A DNA stretch of 64,000 nt from Nocardioides gansuensis (GCF_003076135.1 NZ_QDGZ01000009.1:62001-126000), one strand, 5' to 3'. Positions 22,449-34,574 are shown, numbered from the stretch's first letter. The notes: generated from the letters alone by a model not told the origin. Numbers and translations: made by a program.

Positions 22449-25277
22449 CTACGGCTTCGACGCCCCGGCCCCCGCCAGCAGCTCGGCGAGGGTGACCGCC
22501 CGCACGCCGGCAAGGTCGTCGAGCTGGTGGCGGCAGGAGAGCCCGTCGGCCAGCACGACGGCCCCGGGGTGCGCGCGGACGGCGGGAAGCAGCTGGGTCT
22601 CCGCGACCGCGACCGACACCTCGTAGTGGCCCTTCTCCATCCCGAAGTTGCCGGCCAGGCCGCAGCAGCCGCCCACCCGGTGCACGGTGGCACCGAGACG
22701 GCGCACCAGCCGATCGTCGGCCTCCCAGCCGAGCACGGAGGCGTGGTGGCAGTGCGGCTGCGCCACGATCTCGACGCCGGTGAGGTCGGGCAAGGCGACG
22801 TCGAGACGGGTGAGCAGCTCGGCGAGGGTCAGCACGCCCGCCGCCACGGCCTCGACCCGCGGGTCGTCGACCAGCTCCCGGGCGTCGGAGCGCAGGGTCG
22901 CGAGGCAGGAGGGCTCCAGGCCGACGACGGGGACGCCGGAGTCGACGTACGGCGCGAGGCTCGCCACCGCGTCCGCCATCCGGCTGCGGGCCTGGTCGAG
23001 CTGGCCGGTGGTCACCCAGGTGAGTCCGCAGCAGGCGTCCTCCGGGATCGGGCGCGCGGTCAGCCCGGACCGGGCGAGCAGGTCGATCAGTGCCCGGCCG
23101 CCGGCCGGGGCGAGGTGGTTGGTGAACGTGTCGGCCCAGATCCACACGTCCAGGGGCCGGTCGCCGGCGACGGCGCCCCGCGCCCGCCTCGGAACCAACG
23201 GCCGCTCCGCGACCGCCGGCAGCGACCGCCGCGGGTCGACGCCGGCGACGGCCTTCGCGACCGCGGCGGCCGGCCCGGTGCCCATCACCGCGTTGAGCCA
23301 CCCGCGGCGAGCGGGCGCGAGGCGCAGCCAGGCGGGCAGCCGGCCGAGGGTGTAGTGGGAGCGCGGGCGGCGCCGCCCGGCGTACTGCTGGTGCAACACC
23401 TCCGCCTTGTACGTCGCCATGTCGACGCCCGTGGGGCAGTCGCGCGCACACCCCTTGCAGGCCAGGCAGAGGTCGAGCGCCTCGTGCACCGCGGGGTCGT
23501 CGAGCCCCGCAACGAGGGTGCCGTCGAGCGCCTCCTGGAGCACCCGCGCCCGGCCACGCGTCGAGTCCTTCTCGTCCCGGGTCGCCATGTGAGACGGGCA
23601 CATCACGCCGAGAGCGGGCCCGGCGACGCACTTGCCGACGCCGGTGCAGCGGTGGGCGGCACGGGCCAGCGAGCCGCCGTCGTGCACCAGCCGGAGCGCG
23701 GTCGAGGTGGTCACCGTGGGGCGCGCGGCGCGGAGGTCGGCGTCGAACGGCGCCGGGTCGACGAGCACGCCCGGATTGAGCACGCCGTCCGGGTCGGCGA
23801 TCGCCTTGGCCGCCGCGAACAGCCTCAGCGACCGCTCGTCGTACATCCTCGGCAGCAGCGCGGACCGCGCCCGGCCGTCGCCGTGCTCGCCGGAGAGCGA
23901 GCCGCCGTAGCGGGCCAGCGCGTCGGCCGAGTCCTCGAGGAAGCGGCGGAACCGCGCCGGCCCGTCGGCCGCTGCCAGCGGGAAGTCGATGCGCACGTGC
24001 ACGCACCCGTCGCCGAAGTGGCCGTAGGGGACGCCCTGGAGCCCGTGCGCCTCCAGCAGCCGGTCGAAGTCGCGCAGCCAGGCGCCGAGGTGCTGGGGTG
24101 GGACGGCGGCGTCCTCCCAGCCGGAGTACGCCGGGGTCTCGAGGCTCCTGGCGGCCAGGCCGGCCCCGTCCTCGCGGATCCGCCACAGGGAGGCCCCCTC
24201 GAGCGGGTCGGTGACCTCGCGCCGGTCGAGCTCGCCGACCACCGGAGGCGGGCCGGAGGCGGCCGTCACCTCGACGAAGAGCCAGCCGGCACCCCGGGGC
24301 AGCTCGGGCACCGCGCCGCCCTTGCCGCGCACCAGGTCGACGATGCGCGAGTCGAGGCCCTCGCAGGCCACCAGCCCGTCCCCCAGCAGCCCCGGCACGG
24401 CGTCCGCCGCCTCCACCATGGACGCGAAGCCCAGCACGAACAGCCGCCGCGGCTCCTCCCGCACCAGCTCGACGGTCGCCTCGAGCACGAGCGCGAGCGT
24501 CCCCTCGGACCCGACCAGGAACCGGTCGACGCGCCCGCCCCGCTCCGGCAGCAGGTGCTCGAGCGCGTAGCCGCTGACCTGCCGTGTGAACGTCCCGAAG
24601 TGGGTCCGCACATGGGCCAGCTCCCCCGCCACCAGCTCCCGCAGCCGCTCGCCCTCGCCTCCAGCGCTCTCGGTGGTCGAGTAGCGAGTGCCAGCGCCCT
24701 CGGTGGTCGAGTAGCGAGCGCCAGCGAGCGTATCGAGACCCCCGCTCCCCCACACCACGTCCAGCCCGGCCACGTTGTCGGCCGTCCGCCCGTAGCCCAG
24801 CGCCCGCGAGCCGCACGCGTTGTTGCCGAGCATCCCGCCGATCGTGCAGCGGGTGTGCGTGGACGGGTCCGGCCCATAGCGGAGGCCGTACGCCGCGACG
24901 GCGCGCTGCAGGGTCGCGTGCACGACCCCCGGCTGCACGGTGGCGGTGCGCGCCTCCGGGTCGACCGAGACGACCCGGTCGAGCCAGCGGGAGGTGTCGA
25001 CGACGATGCCGGGGCCCACCGCGTTGCCGGCGATCGAGGTGCCGGCGCCACGCATGGTGAGGCCGACGCCGGCGGCCCGCGCGACGGCCAGCGTCGCCAC
25101 GATCTCGTCGCGGTGGCGCGGCCGCACCACGACCTGCGGGACGACCCGGTAGAGGGAGGCGTCGGAGGAGTAGAGCGCCCGGTCCAGGGTCGAGTCCGAG
25201 GCGTCGGTGACACCTTCACCGCGGAGGGCCGCCAGCAGCTCGGCGGACGGTCCTGTCGCCGGGGGGCTGGACGTCAC
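22449..25277 (-). CDS. FAD-linked oxidase with 4Fe-4S and CCG domains (YdiJ/D-2-hydroxyglutarate dehydrogenase-like)
   Basis: 942 residues in the order: FAD-binding PCMH domain (GAGTSIAGNAVG), FAD-oxidase C-terminal domain (GYALEHLLPERGG, PYGHFGDGCVHVRID, SGEHGDGRARS), two 4Fe-4S motifs (CTGVGKC, CLACKGCARDCPTG) and two heterodisulfide-type CCG motifs (EPSCLATLR, GCCGLAGNFG). This fused layout and length match E. coli YdiJ, a D-2-hydroxyglutarate dehydrogenase; D-lactate or glycolate oxidase-like activity is the alternative. Electrons would pass through the Fe-S clusters to the respiratory chain. The GTG start overlaps the transhydrogenase stop. A repeat element encodes about residues 180-203. 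Confidence 0.88.
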   Translation of the reverse strand: MTSSPPATGPSAELLAALRGEGVTDASDSTLDRALYSSDASLYRVVPQVVVRPRHRDEIVATLAVARAAGVGLTMRGAGTSIAGNAVGPGIVVDTSRWLDRVVSVDPEARTATVQPGVVHATLQRAVAAYGLRYGPDPSTHTRCTIGGMLGNNACGSRALGYGRTADNVAGLDVVWGSGGLDTLAGARYSTTEGAGTRYSTTESAGGEGERLRELVAGELAHVRTHFGTFTRQVSGYALEHLLPERGGRVDRFLVGSEGTLALVLEATVELVREEPRRLFVLGFASMVEAADAVPGLLGDGLVACEGLDSRIVDLVRGKGGAVPELPRGAGWLFVEVTAASGPPPVVGELDRREVTDPLEGASLWRIREDGAGLAARSLETPAYSGWEDAAVPPQHLGAWLRDFDRLLEAHGLQGVPYGHFGDGCVHVRIDFPLAAADGPARFRRFLEDSADALARYGGSLSGEHGDGRARSALLPRMYDERSLRLFAAAKAIADPDGVLNPGVLVDPAPFDADLRAARPTVTTSTALRLVHDGGSLARAAHRCTGVGKCVAGPALGVMCPSHMATRDEKDSTRGRARVLQEALDGTLVAGLDDPAVHEALDLCLACKGCARDCPTGVDMATYKAEVLHQQYAGRRRPRSHYTLGRLPAWLRLAPARRGWLNAVMGTGPAAAVAKAVAGVDPRRSLPAVAERPLVPRRARGAVAGDRPLDVWIWADTFTNHLAPAGGRALIDLLARSGLTARPIPEDACCGLTWVTTGQLDQARSRMADAVASLAPYVDSGVPVVGLEPSCLATLRSDARELVDDPRVEAVAAGVLTLAELLTRLDVALPDLTGVEIVAQPHCHHASVLGWEADDRLVRRLGATVHRVGGCCGLAGNFGMEKGHYEVSVAVAETQLLPAVRAHPGAVVLADGLSCRHQLDDLAGVRAVTLAELLAGAGASKP
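24671..24740. repeat. Dispersed repeat inserted in frame in the FAD oxidase
   Basis: GGTGGTCGAGTAGCGAGTGC (from 24672) is repeated at 24702 as GGTGGTCGAGTAGCGAGCGC and ends with GCGTATCGAGACC (24728-24740). It is the same element as after serC but inside coding sequence. Read on the minus strand it gives the low-complexity GARYSTTEGAGTRYSTTESAG segment without disturbing the frame. Confidence 0.8.
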
Positions 25278-26602
25278 CAGTGCTCCATCGACGCCCGGAA
25301 CACCCCGGCCAGGTCCTCGCCGGTGACCTCCACGGGAGCGGTCGCGAGCAGTCGCTGCTGCTTGAGCGCGCCCTCGACCAGGGCGTCGACGTCGGCCTCG
25401 CCGTAGCCGATCTCGGCGAGCCCGCTCGGGAGCCCGACCTCCCGCATCAGCCGGCGCAGCACCTCGGGCAGCGCCTCCGCCTCGGTGGTTGAGGTGCGAG
25501 CGGAGCGAGCCTCGAAACCCGCACCCAGCAGCTCGGCTGCCCGCAGGTGCCGCTCGGGAGAGGCCTCGAAGGTCAGCGCGAAGGCCGCCGGAGCGGTCAT
25601 CACCACTGCCATCCCGTGCGGCACCATCGGCTCGTCGGCGGGGTAGCCCTCGGGACGGTAGCCGTCGTCCAGGCGGCCGTGCGAGGCGACCTGGTGCACC
25701 AGGCCGGCGATCGGGTAGGCGCAGGCGTGCGGCACGTGCACGCCGGCGTTGCCGAAGCCCAGGCCGGCGAACGTCGCCGCGAGCGCCATCTGCTCCCGCG
25801 CTACCCGGTCCGAGCCGTCCCGGACGGCCGCCCGGAACGAGCCGGCGAGCAGGGTGAGTGCCTTCTCGGCCCACACGTCGGCGATCGGGTTGGCGCCGCA
25901 GTAGGGGACGCGCTGCTCGGGCTTCTTGGCCTCGAACTCGGCGTACCACCGGGCCGTCCAGCTCTCCAGCGCGTGGCAGAGGATGTCCATCCCGCACGAG
26001 GCGGTCACCATCGCGGGCTGGCTGAACGTGAGCTCGGGGTCCACGACGGCGAGGGTGGGCCGCAGCCGCGCATGGCTGATGCCGGTCTTCACCTTGAGTG
26101 CCAGCACGTCGAGCACGCAGATGGTGGTCGACTCCGAGCCGGTGCCTGTGGTGGTCGGGACGGCGACCAGCGGCAGCAGCGGGTGCTCGGGGGCACGCCC
26201 GGCGCCGACCGGGGCGTTGACGTAGTCCATCAGCTCGCCGTCGTTGGTGAGCAGCAGGTCGACCGCCTTGGCGGTGTCGATCGCCGAGCCGCCGCCGACG
26301 GCCACGACCGCGTCGAACGGCTTCGCACCGAACGCGGCGGCGTCGCGGGCGAAGGCGATCGCGTGCGCGATCGACTCGTCGGTCGGCTCCACGTGCACCT
26401 GGTCGTACGTCGTCACGTCGAGGCCGCGGGCGGCGAGCTGGTCGGCGATGCGGGCCGGATGCCCGGTCGCAGTGACACCGGGGTCGGTCACGAGCAGCAC
26501 CCGGCTGGCGCCGTACTGCTGCAGGTCGTAGCCGATCTCGGACGAGGCGCCGCTGCCGAACTTCAGTCCGGGCGCGGCGTAGGTGAAGACGCGTTCACTC
26601 AT
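25274..26602 (-). CDS. Hydroxyacid-oxoacid transhydrogenase (iron-containing ADH family)
   Basis: 442 residues. Iron-type alcohol dehydrogenase fold with NAD-binding GGGSAIDTAKA, PTTTGTGSE and the metal-ligand region ASCGMDILCHALESW ... NAGVHVPHACAYPIAG. The GLKFGSGASSEIG start and overall length match the HOT/ADHFE1 clade. That enzyme couples 4-hydroxybutyrate oxidation to succinate semialdehyde with reduction of 2-oxoglutarate to D-2-hydroxyglutarate. A repeat copy contributes about residues 361-374. It sits between the Nudix gene (8-nt overlap) and the FAD oxidase (4-nt overlap) in one operon. Confidence 0.87.
   Translation of the reverse strand: MSERVFTYAAPGLKFGSGASSEIGYDLQQYGASRVLLVTDPGVTATGHPARIADQLAARGLDVTTYDQVHVEPTDESIAHAIAFARDAAAFGAKPFDAVVAVGGGSAIDTAKAVDLLLTNDGELMDYVNAPVGAGRAPEHPLLPLVAVPTTTGTGSESTTICVLDVLALKVKTGISHARLRPTLAVVDPELTFSQPAMVTASCGMDILCHALESWTARWYAEFEAKKPEQRVPYCGANPIADVWAEKALTLLAGSFRAAVRDGSDRVAREQMALAATFAGLGFGNAGVHVPHACAYPIAGLVHQVASHGRLDDGYRPEGYPADEPMVPHGMAVVMTAPAAFALTFEASPERHLRAAELLGAGFEARSARTSTTEAEALPEVLRRLMREVGLPSGLAEIGYGEADVDALVEGALKQQRLLATAPVEVTGEDLAGVFRASMEHW
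25483..25522. repeat. Dispersed repeat inserted in frame in the transhydrogenase
   Basis: GGTGGTTGAGGTGCGAGCGG then AGCGAGCCTCGAAACCC. This is the GGTTGAG...TCGAAACC variant of the element. In the minus-strand frame it encodes GFEARSARTSTTEAEA, a short hydrophilic insert before the C-terminal helices. Confidence 0.7.
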
Positions 26603-27527
26603 GGATGCCTCCGTCGCCGGTCGCGGCCGCCGGAAGGTGGCCGTCGAGACCCAGTGCATGCCGCACCACGTCGAGCACCTCGAACGCCCCCGACTCGATG
26701 TCGGACACCGGCACCCACGCGACCGCGTCGGTGGTGCCGCCGACCTCGACCACGCGCGGCTCGGCCTCGCCGGCGACCGAGGCCGCGAAGATCAGGTGGA
26801 CGCCGTGGTAGTCCTCGACCCGGCCGCTGGGCGCGGTCCCGGAGAAGTGGGTGTCGTGGACGTCGAGGAGGTCACCGACCTCGCAGGCCACCCCGCACTC
26901 CTCCTCGACCTCCCGCGCGAGCGCCACGGTCGGCCGCTCACCGTGGTCGATGCCGCCGCCGGGCAGGGTCCACAGCCCCGGGAACGCGGCCTTCTCCGAG
27001 AGGCGGGTCAGGAGCACGTCGCCGCCGCGCCGCACCACCGCGTACGCCGCCACGCGCTGCATCCGGAACGGCTTGTGGTCGGCCAGCGCCTCGCGGACGA
27101 GCGGCACCACGGGCACCCGGCCCGACTCGACGTCGGCCAGCGCGTGCCAGGCGGCGTCGACCGTGGATCCGTCCACCTCGACGACCCGGGGCGCGGGCGC
27201 GTCGGCCGGCACCCACCCGTCGTACACGATCCGCAGCGCGTGCCAGTCGGCGGTGCGGCCGCCGCGACGGGCGCGGCGCAGGTGGGCGGAGTAGACGCGC
27301 GCAGTCGCGCTGACCTCGGCGATCAGGCCGGTCTCCTCCTCGATCTCCCGGAGCACGGCATCGCGGGGGTCCTCGCCGTGGTCGAGCCCGCCGCCGGGCA
27401 GGGTCCACTGCTCCGTAGGGGAGATCCGCGGGGCGAGTCGGCTCAGCAGGATCTCCTGACGATCTCCGAGGACGCGGATGATCACGGCGTACGCCGCGAT
27501 CCGCTGCCGCTTCGGGAGGGTTGCCAT
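26595..27527 (-). CDS. Tandem two-domain Nudix hydrolase
   Basis: 310 residues comprising two complete Nudix domains in one chain. The first box begins GGGLDHGEDPRDAVLREIEE and the second GGGIDHGERPTVALAREVEE; both keep the catalytic RExxEE core. Each domain also has its own QR(I/V)AAYAV start strand, so the gene arose by internal duplication. Nudix enzymes cleave nucleoside diphosphates linked to another group; the substrate is unknown. The first gene of the operon with the transhydrogenase and FAD oxidase, whose cofactors (NAD, FAD) are typical Nudix substrates, but a link is inference. Confidence 0.88.
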   Translation of the reverse strand: MATLPKRQRIAAYAVIIRVLGDRQEILLSRLAPRISPTEQWTLPGGGLDHGEDPRDAVLREIEEETGLIAEVSATARVYSAHLRRARRGGRTADWHALRIVYDGWVPADAPAPRVVEVDGSTVDAAWHALADVESGRVPVVPLVREALADHKPFRMQRVAAYAVVRRGGDVLLTRLSEKAAFPGLWTLPGGGIDHGERPTVALAREVEEECGVACEVGDLLDVHDTHFSGTAPSGRVEDYHGVHLIFAASVAGEAEPRVVEVGGTTDAVAWVPVSDIESGAFEVLDVVRHALGLDGHLPAAATGDGGIHE

Positions 27528-27545
27528 GTCGTCGGGCCGTCGCGG

Positions 27546-28121
27546 TCAGCCGCGCCGGATCCTCGCGGACCAGGCCGCCTGCTCGGACCCGCCGGTGCCG
27601 GCGGGGTCGATGAACCAGCCCCGGTCCGTGAGCGCCGAGGCCCAGGCCTTGTGGCGCAGCCAGGTGGGCCGGCCCAGGCACCGGGCGGGGACGGTGACGG
27701 TGATCCGGTCGAGGTCGCGGTCGATGACGTGGGTCAGGCCGACGCAGCCGGTCTCCGAGCCCGTCTCGTCCAGGACCTTGGCGTCGCCGTCCTCTGCCTC
27801 CGGGCTGCTCCACACCTGGACCGACCGCTCCAGGCGCCGGTCGCTCTTCACGTCGATCCAGAAGGTGACGGTGTCGTCATTGAGGGTGAGCTCGGCGAAC
27901 GACGCCTTGACCACGACTCGTCGGGCTCCGTGCTTGATCCACACCCCGGTGACGTCGACGTTGACCACGTGGTCGGTCGGCCTGGACTCGGCAGCGTTGG
28001 CGTCGATGATCTTCCAGACGTCGCCGGCCGGATCCGTGGTGTCCAGGCGGGCCGCCGACGCGGGGATCGCGGTGGTGGCGAGCAGGAGCGCGGCGGCCGA
28101 GGTGATGGAGAGCGATCTCAC
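27546..28121 (-). CDS. Secreted hypothetical protein
   Basis: 191 residues. An N-terminal signal peptide (SLSITSAAALLLATTAIPASA) has a good AxA cleavage site near residue 22. The mature part is beta-rich with VNVDVTGVWIKHGARRVVVK and FWIDVKSDRRLE and two cysteines, reminiscent of proteins annotated only as exported hypotheticals in Nocardioides. The start is taken at the GTG at 28121, which places the signal peptide at the N-terminus; the longer frame to 28295 overlaps the divergent acyltransferase. The function is unknown. Confidence 0.72.
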   Translation of the reverse strand: MRSLSITSAAALLLATTAIPASAARLDTTDPAGDVWKIIDANAAESRPTDHVVNVDVTGVWIKHGARRVVVKASFAELTLNDDTVTFWIDVKSDRRLERSVQVWSSPEAEDGDAKVLDETGSETGCVGLTHVIDRDLDRITVTVPARCLGRPTWLRHKAWASALTDRGWFIDPAGTGGSEQAAWSARIRRG

Positions 28122-28185
28122 GCGGTCAGTAAACCAGCACGAGACGCCCGTCCAGCGGGACCGAGGTTGTCGGTAGCGTGACCGG

Positions 28186-29262
28186 GTGGCACCTCTGCAG
28201 CGCGACCCCTGGCTCGACAACACCAAGCTCCTGCTCGTGACCCTCGTGGTCGTCGGGCACACCTGGGGACTCGTCGCCGACACCGTCGGCACCAACTGGG
28301 CCTACGACTTCCTCTACTTCTGGCACATCCCGGCGTTCGTGCTGATCAGCGGCTACCTCTCGAAGTCGATGGAGTGGACCCGCGCCCACGTGAGAGGCCT
28401 CATCTACACCCTGGTGGTGCCCTACCTGATCTTCGAGCCCGCGCTCTACTACTACCGCGTCGCCCTGGGACAGCAGGAGCACGGCCTGTTGTGGATCCAC
28501 CCGCACTGGTCGATGTGGTACCTGCCGGTCCTGTTCTTCTGGCGCCTCGGCACGCCACTCTTCAAGCGGCACTGGCTCTGGCTCCCGGCGGCGCTGGTGA
28601 TCAGCCTGCTCGGTGGCCTGTGGTCGGGGCAGGTCTTCTACTTCGCGCGGGTGATGGGCCTGCTCCCCTTCTTCGTGCTCGGCCTGCACCTCAAGCCGCG
28701 CCACCTCGCCCGCCTCGACGACAAGTGGGTCAAGCTCGCGGCCGTCGGCGCGCTGGTCGGCATCGCCGTGGTCGCCCGCGGCACCGACGAGTGGGCCCGC
28801 ACGGCGTTCCTCTGGTACGACGCGGGCTACGAGGACCTGCACCTGTCCCCGGAGACGGCCGCCCAGACCCGGCTGTCGGTGATGACGGTCGGCATGATCG
28901 GGTCGTTCGCCGTGCTGGCGCTGGTGCCGCGGCGCTCCCTCGGCTGGCTGACCTCGATGGGGGCGGCCACGATGGTCGTCTACCTCTTCCACGGCTTCGT
29001 GGTGAAGGGCGTGCAGGCGACCGGCTTCCCCGCCTGGACCGAGGACCACGTCGCCCTCGGCTTCCTGCTCGCCACCGTCGGCGCCGTGGCGGTCGCCCTG
29101 GTTCTCGCCAGCCCGCCCGTGCGCCGGGTGCTCGTCTGGGCCGTCGACCCCGTCCGGTCGTGGCAGCGCCATCACGCCCTCCGGCGCCCGCTCCCGGTGA
29201 CCTCGGAGGTCGAGGAGGAACGCAGTCCCGTCACGAAACGACGGCCGCCGGCCGCTAGCTGA
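28186..29262 (+). CDS. Acyltransferase 3 family integral membrane protein
   Basis: 358 residues with about ten membrane helices. It starts with the typical RDPWLDNTKLLLVTLVVVGHTWG, which includes the family His, followed by FYFWHIPAFVLISGYL-like helices. These enzymes acylate sugars or lipids of the envelope. The last 20 residues (VTSEVEEERSPVTKRR) are encoded by a copy of the dispersed repeat, which probably supplied a new C-terminus and stop. The 3' end overlaps the convergent reductase gene by 8 nt. Confidence 0.87.
   Translation: MAPLQRDPWLDNTKLLLVTLVVVGHTWGLVADTVGTNWAYDFLYFWHIPAFVLISGYLSKSMEWTRAHVRGLIYTLVVPYLIFEPALYYYRVALGQQEHGLLWIHPHWSMWYLPVLFFWRLGTPLFKRHWLWLPAALVISLLGGLWSGQVFYFARVMGLLPFFVLGLHLKPRHLARLDDKWVKLAAVGALVGIAVVARGTDEWARTAFLWYDAGYEDLHLSPETAAQTRLSVMTVGMIGSFAVLALVPRRSLGWLTSMGAATMVVYLFHGFVVKGVQATGFPAWTEDHVALGFLLATVGAVAVALVLASPPVRRVLVWAVDPVRSWQRHHALRRPLPVTSEVEEERSPVTKRRPPAAS
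29205..29241. repeat. Dispersed repeat variant at the 3' end of the acyltransferase gene
   Basis: GGAGGTCGAGGAGGAACGCA then GTCCCGTCACGAAACGAC resembles the GGTTGAGGAGG...GTCCCGTCACGAAACC variant at 20267-20309. It is translated as the charged C-terminal tail. Confidence 0.6.
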
Positions 29263-30496
29263 ACGGAGGCCGTGCGTCCCGCACGATCGAGCGCCGTCCG
29301 GCCCACCGCCACACCCGCGCCGCACGGTCCCGGTCGGCATCGTCGACGAGGTTGCCCATCCACCGCAGCGCCAGGGTCATCAGCCAGTCCGAGCGCATGC
29401 CGGGCGGGCCGAGGGCCGCGACGACCTTCGGGACCGTCGCGATCCCGGCGAGCCGGCGCGCGATGGAGAAGGCCTCGCCGTAGTGCTCCCGCAGGAGCTC
29501 CGGCCACACGACCCCGAGCTCCGAGCCCAGGGCGAGCTCCTCGGCGACGAGCCGCCCGGTCTCGAGGCCGTAGTCGATGCCCTCTCCGTTGAGCGGGTTC
29601 ACGCACGCGGCCGCGTCACCGACCAGCGCCCAGTTGGCGCCGGCCACGCCGCTCACCGCACCGCCCATCGGCAGCAGTGCCGAGGCCGGCATCCGCAGGC
29701 CGCCGGAGAGCTCGAAGTCCTCCCTGCGCTGCTCGGCGTAGAACCTCATCAGGGGCTTCACCGCGATCTCGGCCGGCCGCTTCGCCGTGGCGAGCGCCCC
29801 GACGCCGAGGTTCACCTCACCGGTGCCCAGCGGGAAGATCCAGCCGTAGCCCGACAGCAGCGTGCCGGCCTCGTCCCGCAGCTCCAGGTGGGAGCTGATC
29901 CAGGGGTCGTCGGACATGGCGGAGGCGACGTACGACCTCCCGGCGACGCCGTAGACCGTGTCGCGGTGCCACTCGCGGCCGAGCACCTTGCCCAGGGGCG
30001 AGCGGACGCCGTCGGCGACCACGAGCCGCTGGCAGGCGATCTCGAAGAGGTCCTCTCCTGCCCTGAACACCACCGCCGCCACCTGGTCCCCGGACATGCG
30101 TACGTCGATCGCCCGGGCGCCGTCGATCGCCTGCGCGCCGGCCTTGATCGCCGTGGTGCGGAGGTGGTCGTCGAGCTCCGTGCGGGCCACCGCCGATCCC
30201 CAGGCCGGCAGCGAGCCACCGGGCCACGGCAGGTGCAGCGTCTGGCCGAAGCCGTGGGCCCGCAGCCCCCGGTTGACGGTGTGCGCACGCAGCCAGTCCT
30301 CCAGCCCGAGGCGCTGCAGCTCGCCGATCGCGCGCGGGGTGAGGCCGTCGCCGCACGTCTTGTCGCGCGGGAAGACCGCCATGTCGACGAGCACCGTGTC
30401 GAGTCCGTGCCGGGCGCTCCAGGCGGCGGCCGCCGAGCCCGCGGGGCCGGCGCCGACGACGAGCACGTCGGTGGAGGTCGGGCGGGGATCGGTCAC
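29255..30496 (-). CDS. Geranylgeranyl reductase-family FAD-dependent oxidoreductase
   Basis: 413 residues. FAD fold VVGAGPAGSAAAAWSARHG, the family motif FPRDKTCGDGLTPRA and the FAD phosphate motif VGDAAACVNPLNGEGIDYGL. Family members reduce isoprenoid double bonds, for example in menaquinone side chains or polyprenyl lipids; in actinobacteria this group includes MenJ, which saturates one menaquinone isoprene unit. Specific assignment to MenJ is likely but unproven; the gene lies outside men clusters. The GTG at 30496 is the start. A direct repeat with palindromic core (30515-30571) sits immediately upstream and could be an operator. Confidence 0.85.
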   Translation of the reverse strand: MTDPRPTSTDVLVVGAGPAGSAAAAWSARHGLDTVLVDMAVFPRDKTCGDGLTPRAIGELQRLGLEDWLRAHTVNRGLRAHGFGQTLHLPWPGGSLPAWGSAVARTELDDHLRTTAIKAGAQAIDGARAIDVRMSGDQVAAVVFRAGEDLFEIACQRLVVADGVRSPLGKVLGREWHRDTVYGVAGRSYVASAMSDDPWISSHLELRDEAGTLLSGYGWIFPLGTGEVNLGVGALATAKRPAEIAVKPLMRFYAEQRREDFELSGGLRMPASALLPMGGAVSGVAGANWALVGDAAACVNPLNGEGIDYGLETGRLVAEELALGSELGVVWPELLREHYGEAFSIARRLAGIATVPKVVAALGPPGMRSDWLMTLALRWMGNLVDDADRDRAARVWRWAGRRSIVRDARPPFS

Positions 30497-30514
30497 CGGG
30501 GAATCCTCTCACCC

Positions 30515-30571
30515 GCCGAGTCGGCTCATCTGCACACCCCGACCCTGCCGAGTCGGCTCATCTGCACACCC
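30515..30571. repeat. Two 25-bp direct repeats with palindromic core, upstream of the reductase
   Basis: Copies at 30515-30539 and 30547-30571 are identical, beginning GCCGAGTCGGCTCATCTGCA and ending CACCC, with a 7-bp spacer (period 32). The first 11 bases form the inverted repeat GCCGA-G-TCGGC. A third, degenerate piece (CCCAGTCGGCG) follows near 30580. Placed 19-75 bp upstream of the GTG, they could be binding sites for a dimeric regulator. Too few units for a CRISPR array. Confidence 0.6.
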
Positions 30572-30620
30572 GCGGACCGCCCAGTCGGCGCGCTGCGTCG
30601 CTGACTCGGTCTCGATACGC

Positions 30621-30654
30621 CGAAGGCCCCCCGAGCACGCTCGGGGGGCCTTCG
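30621..30654 (-). terminator. rpoC terminator framed by dispersed-repeat arms
   Basis: A perfect 15-bp stem: CGAAGGCCCCCCGAG (30621-30635), loop CACG, CTCGGGGGGCCTTCG (30640-30654), about 45 nt downstream of the rpoC stop. Immediately outside it are the two arms of the dispersed repeat, GGTCTCGATACGC (30608-30620) and TCTACTCGACC (30655-30665). The hairpin therefore replaces the usual middle of the element. Confidence 0.85.
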
Positions 30655-30698
30655 TCTACTCGACCTGGTTCCTGCCACCAGGCCTTCGCGGTGCGCGC

Positions 30699-34574
<3,876 letters not shown>

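Noticed and set aside
30515..30590. CRISPR-like spaced repeats
   Set aside because: Only two full units with a 7-bp spacer and no cas genes; better explained as an operator or simple repeat.
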